Source: Orychophragmus violaceus (taxonomy: Eukaryota > Streptophyta > Magnoliopsida > Brassicales > Brassicaceae). Taken from it: a stretch of 64,000 bases of DNA. Positions within the stretch are counted from its first letter, which is position 1, and every line of letters starts with the position of its first letter. The notes under the pieces are model-generated. The model was not told the origin of the DNA and made no database searches. It saw only the letters and a program-made list of their open reading frames with translations. The stretch is taken from NCBI GenBank assembly GCA_030180135.1, contig CM058230.1:99502439-99566438 (forward strand), written 5' to 3'. The translations under genes were made by a program, and so were the position numbers. This document shows positions 10,215-21,693 of the stretch, piece by piece.

Positions 10215-11524
10215 TCGCGATACAGTCAAGCTATTGACGTTAAACAAGCGCTGAGTGGGAGGCAACCCACTGTAGGTTAGTTTTCGTTTCTTTTGAGTCT
10301 TTGTCCTTGAGTCTTTTGATTTTTCTAGTTTTTGTGTGTTAGAGCCGTAAGAAATAGATTTGCAGACAGCAGTGTCGGTCGACACCAAACTCGAAAACAT
10401 GAATGGAAATCGATTATGCTCGATTAGGAGTAAATCAATGTCGACCAAAGCCTTGTGTCGTCCGACACTGGATGTGTGTCGGTCGACATCGACTGCGACA
10501 ACATGTAAGGTTTCTGTTCTCTCAAGTTCTCGGATACTTATGCCTTGCTTTCTACCGATCTCATGCTACAATTGCACTGGGGACAGTGCAGTTTAAGTGT
10601 GGGGGAGGTGGCTACTGACATTGTGTTTTGTTTTCTTAGAGTCAGTCCCCTGTCTTCAGTTGTTTTCAAAATTATTTTATCGAGTCAAAATGTGTATGAA
10701 ACTATGATTTTTCGAGGCAACTTTTTGCTGGAACAGGAACTATGTGACCATTGGAAAGACTTGCAGGAGCTCTATGACTATTAGAAAACCCACACAGATC
10801 AACTTACCAAGGACACCCACATCTAACCAGGTATTCAGAGGATCCATCACTAGCCTTATCTCTAATCCTGACTTATATTTCTCACTTAGGGGCTTGGTAT
10901 CTCTGGATCGGATTCCTCTGATGTGCTTGATACAGCCTGTGATCATGTCTAAAGTATGGTTTCTTATTTTCCCCTCCCTTGAAAGTAAAAAAAAAAGTGA
11001 TAAAAATTGAGGACAAGCTAGTAGCTTCGAAGTGGTCACGGTAGTGGTAGAGACCCCTATTACTTCCTGTGTATCCATGGAAAGATCCAAAGTTAAACCC
11101 CAAGTAAAAAGGGAAGAGCACTGATGGAAAAAATAAAATGATACTCAGTGGGAAAAAATCAGTGCTAAGAGAAATTAAAGGAACCAGAAACCGACAGTTT
11201 GGTGAACAAGTACCGAATGAGTTGAGTCCATGTGTCCTCTGATCGATACTCCCTCTGTGAGACTGCACCTAATTGTATACAGAGGTTAGTGTGGTGAACT
11301 TGAATGTCCTAATCTGATTGTGGAGTTTACTTGGGACAATTGCTATGTGTGGGGGAAGTATATTGTGGTCTTGAGATCTGTAGGAAAGTTTTCAGTGGTT
11401 TACTAAGTGAATGTGAATGCGAAAGTTCCTAAGACGAAATGAGTTTCTAAGTTTTCAAACCTCTTTCTTATGCTTTAGTTCTTTCACTTGCTTGAGGGAA
11501 AGCAAGAGCTAAGTGTGGGGGAGT
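10215..11524 (+). other. Non-coding 3' internal region after integrase
   Basis: No ORF is supported. The region has the conserved hairpin block (10224-10271), a cluster of TCGGTCGA-type motifs (10372-10492), three polypurine-tract-like boxes and recurring stretches similar to 3300-4590. Confidence 0.75.
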
Positions 11525-12700
11525 TGATATATCATGGTTTTTCTAGGTTTTCAACCATGATATAGTTGTATATATTGAGTCTTTAACCTGGTTTTTCGAG
11601 TCTATTGAGTCTTCTACAGGTAGGCTTACGTTTGGAGAAAAGAGTGGGATTATAGGACGTTTCTGGTGATTTGTGCAACGAGCTGAAGTTGGTGTCATTG
11701 CCACGAGTGGATGTCGACCGACACTCACTTTGGTGTCGGTCGACACTGAGCACGACAGAGTCATATGCGCGAGTTGAAGACAACTTTCAAAGAATTGCAA
11801 AAAGACCCAGCAGTTTCCCTAATTCTAATCTAGCCCCAAAACACGTTTAGGAGTTTTTATTAGGTTTTCAGACTTATTATCTTCTATCTTGTTCTTACTT
11901 TTGGTTTTTGCTTTTGGAGATTGAGAGATTTTGCTAAGGGGCTGATTCTTGCTACTTGTAACCTTTGAGAGAAGGATTTTGAACCCCTTTATCTTATCTA
12001 TTCAGTGTTTTGGTTTTCTATTCATGATGTGTTGTTTAACTGATAATATGTCTGAGTAGTAACCTACTTAGATTTAGGAATTCTCATAAGGGTTTTATGC
12101 ATGTTCAGATAACTGATTTATTAGGATTCACAATCTGTTCGTTCATCACCTAAGTTGCTTTTAGTACTGAATTCTGGACTGATCACCTAGAGTTTAGATC
12201 TGAGATAATTAACTTAGCACGAGAGTGTGAGTTATAATCTGAATAAACTTAGTGTGAGCAATTTGACTAGATACAAAGAGATTTGGTTTAGGAGAATTGT
12301 GAACCGATAGAACCTGTTCTTAATGCTTGTTTAGAACTCTAGGATCACAAAGAGATTTGGATCGCTAGGTTGCTAGATATAGAAACAATCTCAGCGAGAG
12401 TTGGATTGTTTAGCATTATGTTTCTAGTTCTTGAACCTGTGTTTAATCTGAATCCGGTTAGTTAAGTATCTGACATTGCATAATTCCCGAGAACTTCCTA
12501 AGTCTGACACCTTTCTCTTATTGAAAACACTTCCTTGTTTACTTGCTTTCATTTACTGCTTTCTTCTGATTGATTTAGCTTAACTGGAGAACATATAATC
12601 TATCGTGTGAGTCGTGAGTCCTTGTGGATATGATACCCTGAGTACTACAATAGCATAACTGTGCACTTGCAGTAGAATAGGGATAATTCTTGACCTATCA
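11525..12700 (+). repeat. 3' LTR of the third Athila element (1176 bp)
   Basis: It starts TGATATATCATGG directly after a polypurine tract and ends GACCTATCA. Near its start is a TGTCGACCGACA / TGTCGGTCGACA pair at about 11712-11742. It is clearly diverged from the LTRs at 4591 and 7672. Confidence 0.85.
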
Positions 12701-12701
12701 A

Positions 12702-13271
12702 ACGCCTACCCCAAGAAGGCGCATAAACATGATAATGGGAGGATTACCATTGACCAATGACTCGGTACCGTCGATTAAGGAGTACGAGCGCCGAGCAGGG
12801 ATCCAGCAGCAGTGGAAAAGGAACAGAAACGGCGAGATCAAAATCGGAAGCGATATAACCTTCACCGAGCAAGACGAAAAAGGACTGGATAAACCGCACA
12901 ATGACCCACTCGTCATCGCACTTCGAATAGGCGACTGCGAAGTCTTCAAATTTTTAGTCGACATTGGAAGCATGGTCGACTTAATCTTCAAGGAAATCTT
13001 GCAACGCATGGAGCTTAGTAATTATCGTATAAAGCCATCTGCGAAGCCCCTAACAGGCTTTTCCAGGAATTCAATCAATACGATCAGAACAATTAAGCTC
13101 CCTGTCTATGTCGGCAGAATATCCAAACTCATCAAGTTCGTGGCCGTCGACCGACCAGCCATTTACAACGTCGTCTTGTGTACACCATGGATACACGATA
13201 TGAAAGCAGTCCCTTCCAGCTATCGTCAGTGCGTTAAATTCCCTACGCCGTTCGGCCTTTTTACTCTCTGA
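12702..13271 (+). pseudogene. Tat-type gag-protease fragment
   Basis: The frame enters from the left junction and runs 190 codons to a stop at 13269. It contains INMIMGGL, the PHNDPLVI block and a protease active-site region reading VDIGSMVDLIF. The central residue of the usual D-T/S-G triad is isoleucine, so the protease is probably dead. After the stop the same frame reads GDQQ, which resembles the family continuation, so the stop looks like a nonsense mutation rather than a natural end. Most of gag and all of pol are missing. Confidence 0.75.
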
Positions 13272-14112
13272 GGAGACCAACAAATTCATGAACATGCTTC
13301 CGAAAGAGCACAAACTCCGCCACAAATCACAAGCTTACCTGGTCGTCGAACCATGGATCGATACTACCACTAAACCGAACAGACAACGCAAATAAACTGA
13401 AGACTGAAGACACCGACAGCGCGCTAAAAAAAGAGAGAGCCGAGCTCGCTACACACGGGCTCGGATCACTCCAAGATGTAATGTGAACTACGATCGGCTT
13501 GATCCCCTTTCGGGGTACGTAGGCAACCTCTCAGGAGGCTAAGATATATCAATAAAAAACTTTATTAATTACCGTACTATCTTATTACTATTTATAAGTA
13601 TCCGAACAAATCGACATTCTGGCCAAATGATCGATACAGTGTGCTCCCAAACACGCAAGCCGGGCCCAAATCCCACACAAAGCTGATCGACATGAAATAA
13701 GCCAAACCTAGTTTTCGCACAAGTGTCCCGATCAGACCTTAAGGATAAGCTGAGCACTTACTCGCACCTGACCTCTCGGGACAACGATCACAACCTCGTT
13801 CCCATTAAAAAGCCAGGCCCAGTCCCCGCACAAGAATGACTGACAGAAAAAATAAACCGAACCCAGCTTCGCACAACTATCCTGGTCGGGCTTACATGGT
13901 AAGCCGAGCATACTACTCGTTCCTCTTAAAACAAACTTAAAACCGAGAAAGTCACTCGTAACAAAAACCGAGCACACGAAGTCAAACAGTCCAAACATGC
14001 AAAGAAAAAAGAGAAAGTAACTTCATTCAAATATATAAAAACGTGCGTAAAGCACGGATCCGAACATACAAAAACAAGGGGAGTTTACAATACAACAAAA
14101 AAGAACAGAAAA
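13272..14112. other. Non-coding part of the Tat element
   Basis: No coding signal is visible. The CCCCTTTCGGGGTACGTAGG motif is at about 13505-13524. Farther on, degenerate repeated phrases around GGGCCCAAATCCC, GGCCCAGTCCCC and AACCCAGCTTCGC recur every 100-150 bases, like a worn tandem repeat. Confidence 0.5.
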
Positions 14113-16930
14113 CTAGGGAGCATTGACAGAACGATCTCCAGCCTGATCAGCAGCAAGATCCCCAGGATGATCACGAAAAAGGCCTTCGGGCTGGTTCCCA
14201 ACCTGGCCCACGACCTGGTCTCCAACACCACGGCCATCATGACCAACCAAATCCTCACCTTCAAGCCCCTCAAGGCGAAGGGAACCCGCCACCTCGGGAG
14301 TCACAATCTCTATATTTGAGCCGTAAGGATTTGGAACAAGCCCAACCGAGCTCTCTCCGCAGCCGTGATCTCCCAGAGGAGTCATAACAAAGTCCCCCTC
14401 ATTCAAATCTGTGAACTGGATCTGAAGAAGTTCACGCTTAAGGGTGGCCACGTTATACTCTGCCTTAACTATTATGGATACCAGGATGTCAAAGACATCT
14501 CGGACGAGCGCCTTCAAGATCGATGCAACTACAGCAGCCTGGTTCATCTTTATCTGTTACATCCTCCGGAGAGCCTCCTCCTCCCTCGACTTCTTATTCT
14601 TGGAGAGTCGAGCTTGAGCTTTCCCGAACAGCCTTGTTCTCTCCTCGAGCACTTCATGCTTACAAGAGGCCTTCAAACGGTCGCACTCGGACTTAAGTTT
14701 GTCCTCCAGTTCATTAACACGCATAGCCGACTCATCAACTTCTGCCCGTGCGTTTGAACAATCCAACAGACATTTCTTGTTCTCGGTATCTAACCGAGCA
14801 TTTTTAGCAGCAAGCTCCTCAACTTTCTCCTCCAAAACAGCCACTTTACCCTCTTCAGCTTTAAGGGAAGCACGAATTTCATCTACGGCTTTCACCTGCT
14901 CACGAAAGCCTTCGAGCTCAACAAAAACCTTTTGAGCCTTAAGAAGGTCCCCCTTCAATTATCCGATCAAGACCCTACGACCAAGCAGCTCGTGCTCGTA
15001 GTGCCTAAAAAGGGTGTTGTAGTTGCAAAAACCCTGAACAAAAAACACAAGTTAAAATACATCTGGCCAAGCCACAACAGCCAAGATAGTAAGAATACAT
15101 ACCTGAGCGAAATCCAGAGCAGACTGTTTGTGAAACTCCGGCATAAAGAAAGAGTTGGTCGGGGGAAGATCCTCCGTTGGACCATCCCTGAGGGTACGGA
15201 ACAGACCAGCGCATGCTGTCCCATTGAAAATAATCGGTTTTCCTCCCTCATAATTGAAGGAAAAGGTGTAATCAGGCTCTTCCGACTCCGGTTGAAGTCC
15301 AACAACCTCACCATTCATACCAGTATTCTCAGCAGTCAAAGCATCCTCACCATCGGCCAACTTCTCCAACGTCAGCACACTCGGTAGTCTCAGCCTCTAC
15401 CCGAACGTTGCCTATGGCTTCTCGAGCCTCAACCTCAACAACAGCATCAGATGCCGACCTCGCCTTCTTTCCCAAGGAAGGCACCTCGGAGGCATTCTCG
15501 ACCTCCCAAACCTGAACATCGACCTCAGACCGCTTCCTTTTATTCTTTTTCTTTTTCTGCTTCTTCTCGGCCTCCACCTCCTCCATCGCCTCACAGACCC
15601 CTTCATGCTCATCCCGAAGAATCTCCCAAGGAATTGGCCCGAGCGAACCTTCGTCGCCAGGATCCCGGTTGCTATGACTAATATCAACAATCTTGATCTC
15701 CACGCGACCCATGTTTTTCACTTTTCTCCTCTTCGGATAATAGCGAACGGGTTGGTTATTCAAGTCAATCAAGGACTCAATAGTACGAAGATGCCAACTA
15801 CCTGAAGAAAAAAAACAACAACGATTAGGCCCCGACTTCAACAAAAGGGGAACAAAAAACGAGAAGTACCCTCGTCAAGACGTTCCACAGATATTTTCAC
15901 TCTCTCGGTGTGAATGTCCGGCCACTTCTGAATCCTGAGCGCAACAAGTTTCTTGAAATCCTCGTAAAACCCTTCGGGACGAGGAGCAGTAAAAAGATGG
16001 CGAGCTACAAAACCAGAGAACGAGCGTAAGTCAGTCAACAAAAGGGAACAAACAAAAACAGAAACAAGTAATACCATGATCTATTTTCCACTTCGTTCTA
16101 TACGGCCTCGCCGGGTCAGATTCTGAAGCCGAGTTAACCCGCACATAAAAGTATCGATCGTGCCAGTCGTCCGTCTTAGATGGCTTCCCGATAACAAGCT
16201 TAATACCGTTTCGGGACCTCATACGGACGTAACGCGTCCCAATAGTCCCAACGTTCACAGCTATCGTTGAAATTTCCTCGAAAAATCAAAGCTCATCACG
16301 ACATCACATTCGGCCGCCAAAACAAGGCAACCGACCAGGTTATGAATCGCCGCCGGGCATAGCTGAGACATCACGATCCTCCTTTCCTCACAATAAGCAA
16401 CGAGCAGCTTCGTCAAAGGAAATATAAGATGCGTAGACTTAAACCAAATATCATAAAGGCGTATCCACCGCTCCGGAAAACGCCAAGGCCTCATCTTCCG
16501 ACGGGAGACGAAACTCGAGCCGATCAGCAGTAACAACAGCAGAGCGAACACAATTGCTTGCAATCCAATTCAAATTATCCTCGGTGCACTTCGTTCTAAG
16601 AACAACACGAGGAGGTCGAGACTTTGTGGTCTTCTCGGGTTCGACCGAAGCCTGCCGACCTTTCTTCCTAGGCCCTTTTGATGAGCTAGAAACAGGAGGA
16701 AGCAAGACGAACAAGGGAGTGTCGCGCTCACGAAGATTCTCACGACTCGATCTCGGAGAATGACCGATCACCTCGTTTTGCTGCACCGAACTGGTCGAAG
16801 AATCAGTTTTCCCAGCAGACGAGCTGGACTGAGCGGAATTTCCTTTGGATAATCTCGTCGAATGCGTATCATCGTACTCGGAAGACGACTCAAAGTTCGA
16901 ATCAATCCTCATCACGAAAGAATACAACAA
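14113..16930 (-). pseudogene. Antisense 'putative gypsy type transposon' protein (Transposase_28-like), broken
   Basis: Read on the minus strand from about 16912, the product has an S/T-rich N-terminus and the RLYDIWFKSTHLIFPLTKLL block with LCPAAIHNLVG. A WHDRYFYVRV motif, a K/R-rich stretch and a long coiled coil (about 14560-14950) follow. Plausible introns lie near 16030-16080, 15790-15845 and 15035-15110. Disabling changes are visible: one-base shifts in T runs near 16480 and 16280, a frame change near 15380 and an in-frame stop near 14960. The domain order fits PF04195-type proteins of Tat elements. Its biochemical function is unknown. Confidence 0.68.
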
Positions 16931-17295
16931 AATCTAGATAGAGAAAGGAATTTCTAGAAAGAAGGAAGAGAAAAATACCTGCAAAAGGCGAGAAATGAAG
17001 GACGGAGAACAGTGAGAGAAATATTTATAACAGAGTGGGATTTCTTCGAGGAAGACGCCATCATTAAGCCTACATGACTCTTCGGTATCCGGCGGTTATA
17101 GGCGTCATTATTACATCTAGGCGGCCCTTCGACTTCTAGAGTCTTCCCAAGAAACCCTTTGGTATTCCCGAAGATCAAAACACCAACCTAAAAGAAAGCT
17201 AACACGAACAGAGCCGCCAAGGATCCACCGAACAAGTATCGGCCCAACTAAACTTAGGCAATCCGCCGACTTCAGCAAACTCAAAGATCGATAAA

Positions 17296-17312
17296 CTGGG
17301 GGGGGGGGCTAA
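17296..17312 (+). promoter_or_regulatory. Polypurine tract of the Tat element
   Basis: A run of eleven G (17298-17308) lies four bases upstream of the LTR start TGTTATACATGG. Confidence 0.7.
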
Positions 17313-17945
17313 TGTTATACATGGGTTTAGCACCCATCTACTTAGTCCGGCCCATACCTGTTCTCTGGATATTAGTCGGCCCAACAAAAACAGACTCGGC
17401 CCAAAACTGAGAGATAATCCAGACACAAACATGCTTGGACTTCCAACTCGCCATGCTCAACTCGGCTTGGATCGCACAGATCATTCCGGATTGGCTCGGA
17501 TTGTAGCCACAAGCTACCTCAGCTCCACTAACAGACAAAGACGAGTTCGGATCGACCCATTTTTCACCTGAAGTACGGCACATTCGTCACGAACTCGACA
17601 AGGAGTCAACGGCCCGTATAAAAGGGCGACCGTATTTTACTATAAATAGGACTGTGCATCTTACATTAATGTAACTTTTTTGGATTTGTGCACTTACTAC
17701 TTTCTCTCTCTAGAATTAACACGTCCTGAATTGTAACCCGAGCTCGTCTGTCGACCAGCTTGGACTTCTCTTTCATCAGTTATAAACACGCCCGTCTCTC
17801 GACGACCTTACACCTTCCTATTCGTTTTCTGACCTTAGTCTGTTCTCTTATAAAGACAAACCTTGACCCATAGATTTCACCGAGCACGTTAACTCATACC
17901 AAGCAAGACGAGCATCTGGCCTTTATGATGAACTCGGTTATCACA
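17313..17945 (+). repeat. 3' LTR of the Tat element (about 633 bp)
   Basis: It starts TGTTATACATGGG after the polypurine tract and probably ends GTTATCACA where GDSL-like sequence begins. A TATA-like CTATAAATAGG lies at about 17640-17650. The right boundary is inferred from the CA end and the change to gene sequence. No duplication can be checked. Confidence 0.65.
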
Positions 17946-17959
17946 ATGTATATATTAGG

Positions 17960-18546
17960 ATGGTAGAAATTAGGTCAACGCTTGAGGGAGATTTGCAGAT
18001 GACTCTCTCACAACAAGTGATGAAGTTCTCTGAAAATAAGAACAAATGGACAACTCAAGCACGTTCTTAGTCTATCTATTTGTTCTACATTGGCTCTGAT
18101 GATCACTTGAACTATGTCAAGAACAATCCGAAACCCTCAGATGATCAGAAACAAGATTTTGTGGGTCGAGTCATCACTGCTATAAAAGCAGAACGAAAGG
18201 TAAAACAATCACATAACTACAATCTTTGATTGGTCCGCATATATAGGACTTATAAGACTTACAGTAAGTCATCATCACAACCATATTGATATTTGAAAAA
18301 AAGTTGTGACATTTATCATTTTGTGATGCAGCGTTCGAGATGGGAATCGCTGCTTGTTGTGGAACTGGCTCTGTCAATGGATGCAGTTGCACGACTAAAA
18401 ATGTATGCGCTAAGCCTGAAGATTATCTCTTTTTCGACGGTAAGCATTCGACACAAGAAGGGAACCTTCAGGTTGGGCATTTGATATGGGATGAATGGAT
18501 TGAACCGAACTTCTTTTCATTCCTCTGGACACTACAATCATCTTAG
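17960..18546 (+). pseudogene. GDSL esterase/lipase fragment, ESM1/MVP1-like
   Basis: Two exon-like blocks are visible. The first (17960-18199) encodes MTLSQQVMKF and YIGSDDHLNYVKNNPKPS, with an in-frame TAG at 18068, and ends at a GTAAAA donor. The second (18332-18546) follows a TGATGCAG acceptor and encodes ACCGTGSVNGCSC and YLFFDGKH, which contains the D and H of the catalytic region. The first exons with the GDS motif are absent, cut off by the Tat LTR. The middle exon (LYSLGA region in relatives) is also missing. ESM1/MVP1-type proteins are myrosinase-associated and affect glucosinolate hydrolysis. Next to ESP this agrees with the order in A. thaliana. Confidence 0.82.
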
Positions 18547-19190
18547 GCAGTGTTCAAAAAAGCGCAAGGCGCTAGTCGAGCGGTGATCCAACGCCTAGTG
18601 CCTAGAACGCTTAATCGGAAGTTATGGCTGCCACGAAGCCGAGGCAGATCAAAATTGAGAGTCTTTATGATATCAAGAAGATGGAATCAGAAATGGAGAA
18701 TCAATGGGTTTATCAATTTTCTGATCTAAGATTGTGTTGCAATATGTGATCAAAGACCGAGTTAAAACAAGAAGCTACTGTAATAACGAACAAGACAAGA
18801 AAACTGAGACATTTTTTTTTTTGTGCAATAAAACAATCAGCCTTGAGTACAAGATAGCCCAAATTATAAGCACTTACTGTGTACCGTTCAATTCATGGTC
18901 TAGATAGTCTATATATATAGGTCGTCATCTACTTGAATAGATATAGATCTAGGGGAAAAAGTGTTAAGAAGAGTGAGGGAAATTAAAATGATAAGAAAAA
19001 ATTGTAGATAACAATCATATCATTTATTACAAACACGTCCATACGTAATTGTGATTCCACGGCCGACAGTTTCCAAGCCATTAACACACACATACAGACA
19101 AAGTACACATATAATTTGATTTAATTAAAAAAAAAAGCCACGCATAGTTGGTTTTTTTCGTAGGTCTCACAAACCTTTATTGGTACATAA
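18547..19190. other. Intergenic stretch with a possible transposon end
   Basis: The segment 18545-18610 (GTTCAAAAAAGCGCAAGGCG and then CCTAGTGCCTAGAACGC) has the internally repetitive GCGC/CGCCTAG look of non-autonomous DNA transposon ends in crucifers. A 41-codon ORF at 18624 (MAATKPRQIKIES start) is not recognised. The rest is AT-rich, probably the 3' flank of the kelch gene. Confidence 0.35.
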
Positions 19191-19233
19191 TTATATTGAC
19201 CACACAAACAGAGCTTGAGGGTGAGAGCATTGA

Positions 19234-20558
19234 TTACTCGGAATTGACTGCGTAGAAGTAAAGCTCATCATTTCGGTTGTTGGTCGGAAGTTTTGCTCCA
19301 TGCATAAGGAGACCTTTCTTTCCATAGACGGTGGCAGTCGTGTGGGCGGACCAACCTCCTTTACTCGGTTCATCTCCGCCTCCAAACTTTTCCCATACGA
19401 GTGTCTCAGTGTCCAACGCGAAACCCTCATCGGACAACGTCCCGGGACCGTAATGGAAGTTTGGGTCCGGCCAGGTCTCACCTCCAAATATTAGTATATA
19501 TTTCCCCACAACCGCATGCGCAAACACGCTCCTCGCAGAAGGTTTCTCTCCTTTAGTCTCCACTTCGGTCCATTTTTTAGTAGCTGGATCATAAAATTGC
19601 ACTTGATCAGACTCGAAGTCCCCTTTAGGATCATCAAAATCAGTCGTAAACCCGTAAACCACCCAAATCTTCCCTTGCACCACAGCGAATCCGGCTCCTC
19701 CTCTTACATGGAAATTATCGTACTGCTCTCCAGGATCCGGTAGCTGAGCCCATTTTCCATCAGCAATGTTATACGCCTCGATTGTCCTGAAACGAAAGGG
19801 GCTTTCCAACGTCCCGCCTTTACTCACCCCACCGAATACATACACGTGGTTTTCATCCGATGCCATCGAATGGAAAGTACGAGCCTCGAGTCCTCCTTCT
19901 TCATCCAGCTTCGTCAGGAACTTCCACTCCTTGTTCACTGTGTCGTACGAGTGAAAGTGTTCGAACTGTCTATTTTCATCGCGGCCTCCGAATAGATAGA
20001 GCTTAGTTCCCACGGACACCATGCGGGTGCCCAAGACCTTGATGTTAGGGACATCTCCGCTCCCCGTTTCGATCGACCAAGTGTGAGTGTTGAAGTCAAA
20101 GACGTAAAGGTCTTTGTCGATGGAAATGTTTGGAGTTAACTCGCCGCCGTAAGAGTAGAGTTTGTCTCCGACCACGGCTATGCCATGTGAGCATCTTGGT
20201 CCTGGTCCCTGTCCTCCTTTCTGCTCCACCTGTTAATCGACCAATGACCAAGATAAATTAATAACATGATGATGATACATTATCATATGGATACTCATCA
20301 ATATTTGATTCTTATGTGCGGATGAACAAAATCTTAATTAATGCTCATTTACTGGATTGAAAATCCATGAATATCAGGACTTATACGGATGGGTCAAGTG
20401 AGGAGAACACAGAAAGGCTATCAGTGTCAAAGTGTCATATTTACATATATAGTTTTACTAATAAACTATGTTTCTCTTTTGCAAAATTATGTATTTGATA
20501 GAAATTAATTAGATTGAATGCTTACCTTGATCCACTCGCCTTGCAAAGTCGGAGCCAT
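19234..20558 (-). CDS. ESP: Epithiospecifier / thiocyanate-forming-type kelch protein
   Basis: There are two exons: 20558-20526 (11 codons, MAPTLQGEWIK) and 20229-19234, joined across a 296-bp GT-AG intron to give 342 residues, about the family length (A. thaliana ESP is 341). Kelch motifs recur (SYGGEL, FGGRDENR, VFGGVSKGG, FGGETW), as expected for a six-blade beta-propeller. The iron-binding pattern ExxxDxxxH is intact as E262, D266 and H270. Such proteins act on the unstable aglycone released by myrosinase and divert glucosinolate breakdown from isothiocyanates to nitriles, epithionitriles or thiocyanates, in the cytosol. No stops or frameshifts are seen. Assignment to ESP versus TFP is not possible by eye. 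This is the only intact host gene in the window. Confidence 0.93.
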
Positions 20559-20617
20559 AGCTGCAGTATCCAATTTGTGTTATTTGTTTGTGTCTCTCCT
20601 CTTCTTTCTATGCTGTT

Positions 20618-20627
20618 CTATTTAAAG
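20618..20627 (-). promoter_or_regulatory. TATA-like box of the kelch gene
   Basis: CTTTAAATAG on the minus strand lies about 60 bases upstream of the ATG at 20558, a plausible TATA position with a short 5' UTR. Confidence 0.5.
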
Positions 20628-20639
20628 GCTAAAAATCTA

Positions 20640-21009
20640 CGTGTTAAGTTCCAATTGTGTGGTTCTTGTGAATTGTTGTGACCTTATGGGTATTTTCGTC
20701 AAATAAAGAAAAAAAAATGAAGAGAATATATAGTTGTGTTTCTTATAAAGACCAAGTCTTGGAGAGGGGTTTAGAGAACATGGATGGTGGTAGTGGATCC
20801 AGAAATATATTTTACCGAGGACACAAAAGTATAACTTTTAAAAATAGATTATAGTGAAAATATGCTTAGAACTTATAACTTAGCTTTTGTACTAATATCA
20901 CTAGTTCATTGCTATAATCTAAGTTTAAATTAAATATTGTTTAGATATAATTTATTGTTTAGATATATGTTTTTTTGAACAATTTTTTATTAAAATTAAA
21001 TTTTTGTTT
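20640..21009. other. Upstream region of the kelch gene
   Basis: AT-rich, with no ORF or repeat that can be named. It probably contains the promoter of the minus-strand kelch gene. Confidence 0.4.
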
Positions 21010-21693
21010 TGTTTTTTGTTTGTTGGCCACTTTCATACAAGTTTCCTAATGAGCTCGTCGTAGCCCAAATCCAGAACCAAATCTTAGACAATTTACCATA
21101 CAACTTTAGGCCCAAAAAGGCCCAACAACCAGAGAAACCCTAGCTAACAAGTGTAAGCCGCCGAATAAACTCGGCCACGGCCTCTGCAGAGTAAGCGAAT
21201 ACACCAACACAGAGAAGATCACCGGCCACGCTGACCACTAGAAGCACAAGACCGCCACCAAAGAAAGAAATGGTAGATGTTGCCGCCGCTGAGTAGGCGC
21301 AAACACGACCAAAAACCACCACCGCGATAGAGAGACAAGGAGGAGATGGCGACGCCACCGGACCAGAGCCGAAAGTTGAGACACATGACCACCACTGCTT
21401 CTACTAACATGAGCTGACGAAGGGAACCAAAAAAACAGAACACCGGAAGAGAAGGAGATTTCACATACTCCATGGAAGCGAACAAGGCGGCCAACGGGGA
21501 AAGGACCAATCATCATCAACGCCACTGGGAAAACTCTAACCGGAGGAGAGCCGGCGTCCCCGAGCAGCAACCCCACCTAGAAGAGACATCGGGCAAGCGT
21601 GAATGCCTTCAACCCATGAGCCATTGCACCACGCCCACGACTTCAGATCCGTCAAATCCACCACCGGGAAAGCACACCCAGATGGAGAAGGGC
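21010..21693. repeat. GC-richer repeat, left part, split by an LTR element
   Basis: Composition changes sharply from AT-rich flanks to a stretch rich in CCGCC/CACCACC, preceded by AGAGAAACCCTAG at about 21131. The stretch ends where LTR sequence starts. Similar composition resumes at 32535-32815 on the far side of the LTR element, so both are probably parts of one older element. Its class is not clear. Confidence 0.4.

Larger units (their letters stand above)
8866..12700 (+). mobile_element. Athila-lineage element, 3' half with integrase
   Basis: This contains an integrase pseudogene, the conserved post-coding block, three polypurine-tract-like boxes (10594-10608, 11343-11358, 11508-11524) and a 1176-bp 3' LTR ending at 12700. 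Gag, protease and reverse transcriptase are missing here and were probably displaced to the left by the minus-strand element at 8865. The right end has landed in a Tat-type gag gene. Confidence 0.85.
12701..17945 (+). mobile_element. Tat-type gypsy element, deleted, with antisense ORF
   Basis: The order is a gag-protease fragment (plus), a non-coding stretch containing CGGGGTACGTAGGCAACCTC, a long antisense gene (minus), a G-rich polypurine tract and a 3' LTR. Reverse transcriptase and integrase are absent. Plant Tat-lineage elements are known to carry extra, often antisense, ORFs between pol and the 3' LTR, and this fits. The left side is cut by the Athila LTR. Confidence 0.72.

Noticed and set aside
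10740..11268. Overlapping ORFs after the integrase
   Set aside because: They fall in the non-coding 3' region that is shared with the first element, and their frames are not conserved there.
21140..21576. Several ORFs in the GC-richer repeat
   Set aside because: High GC makes long open frames by chance; no motif was recognised on either strand.
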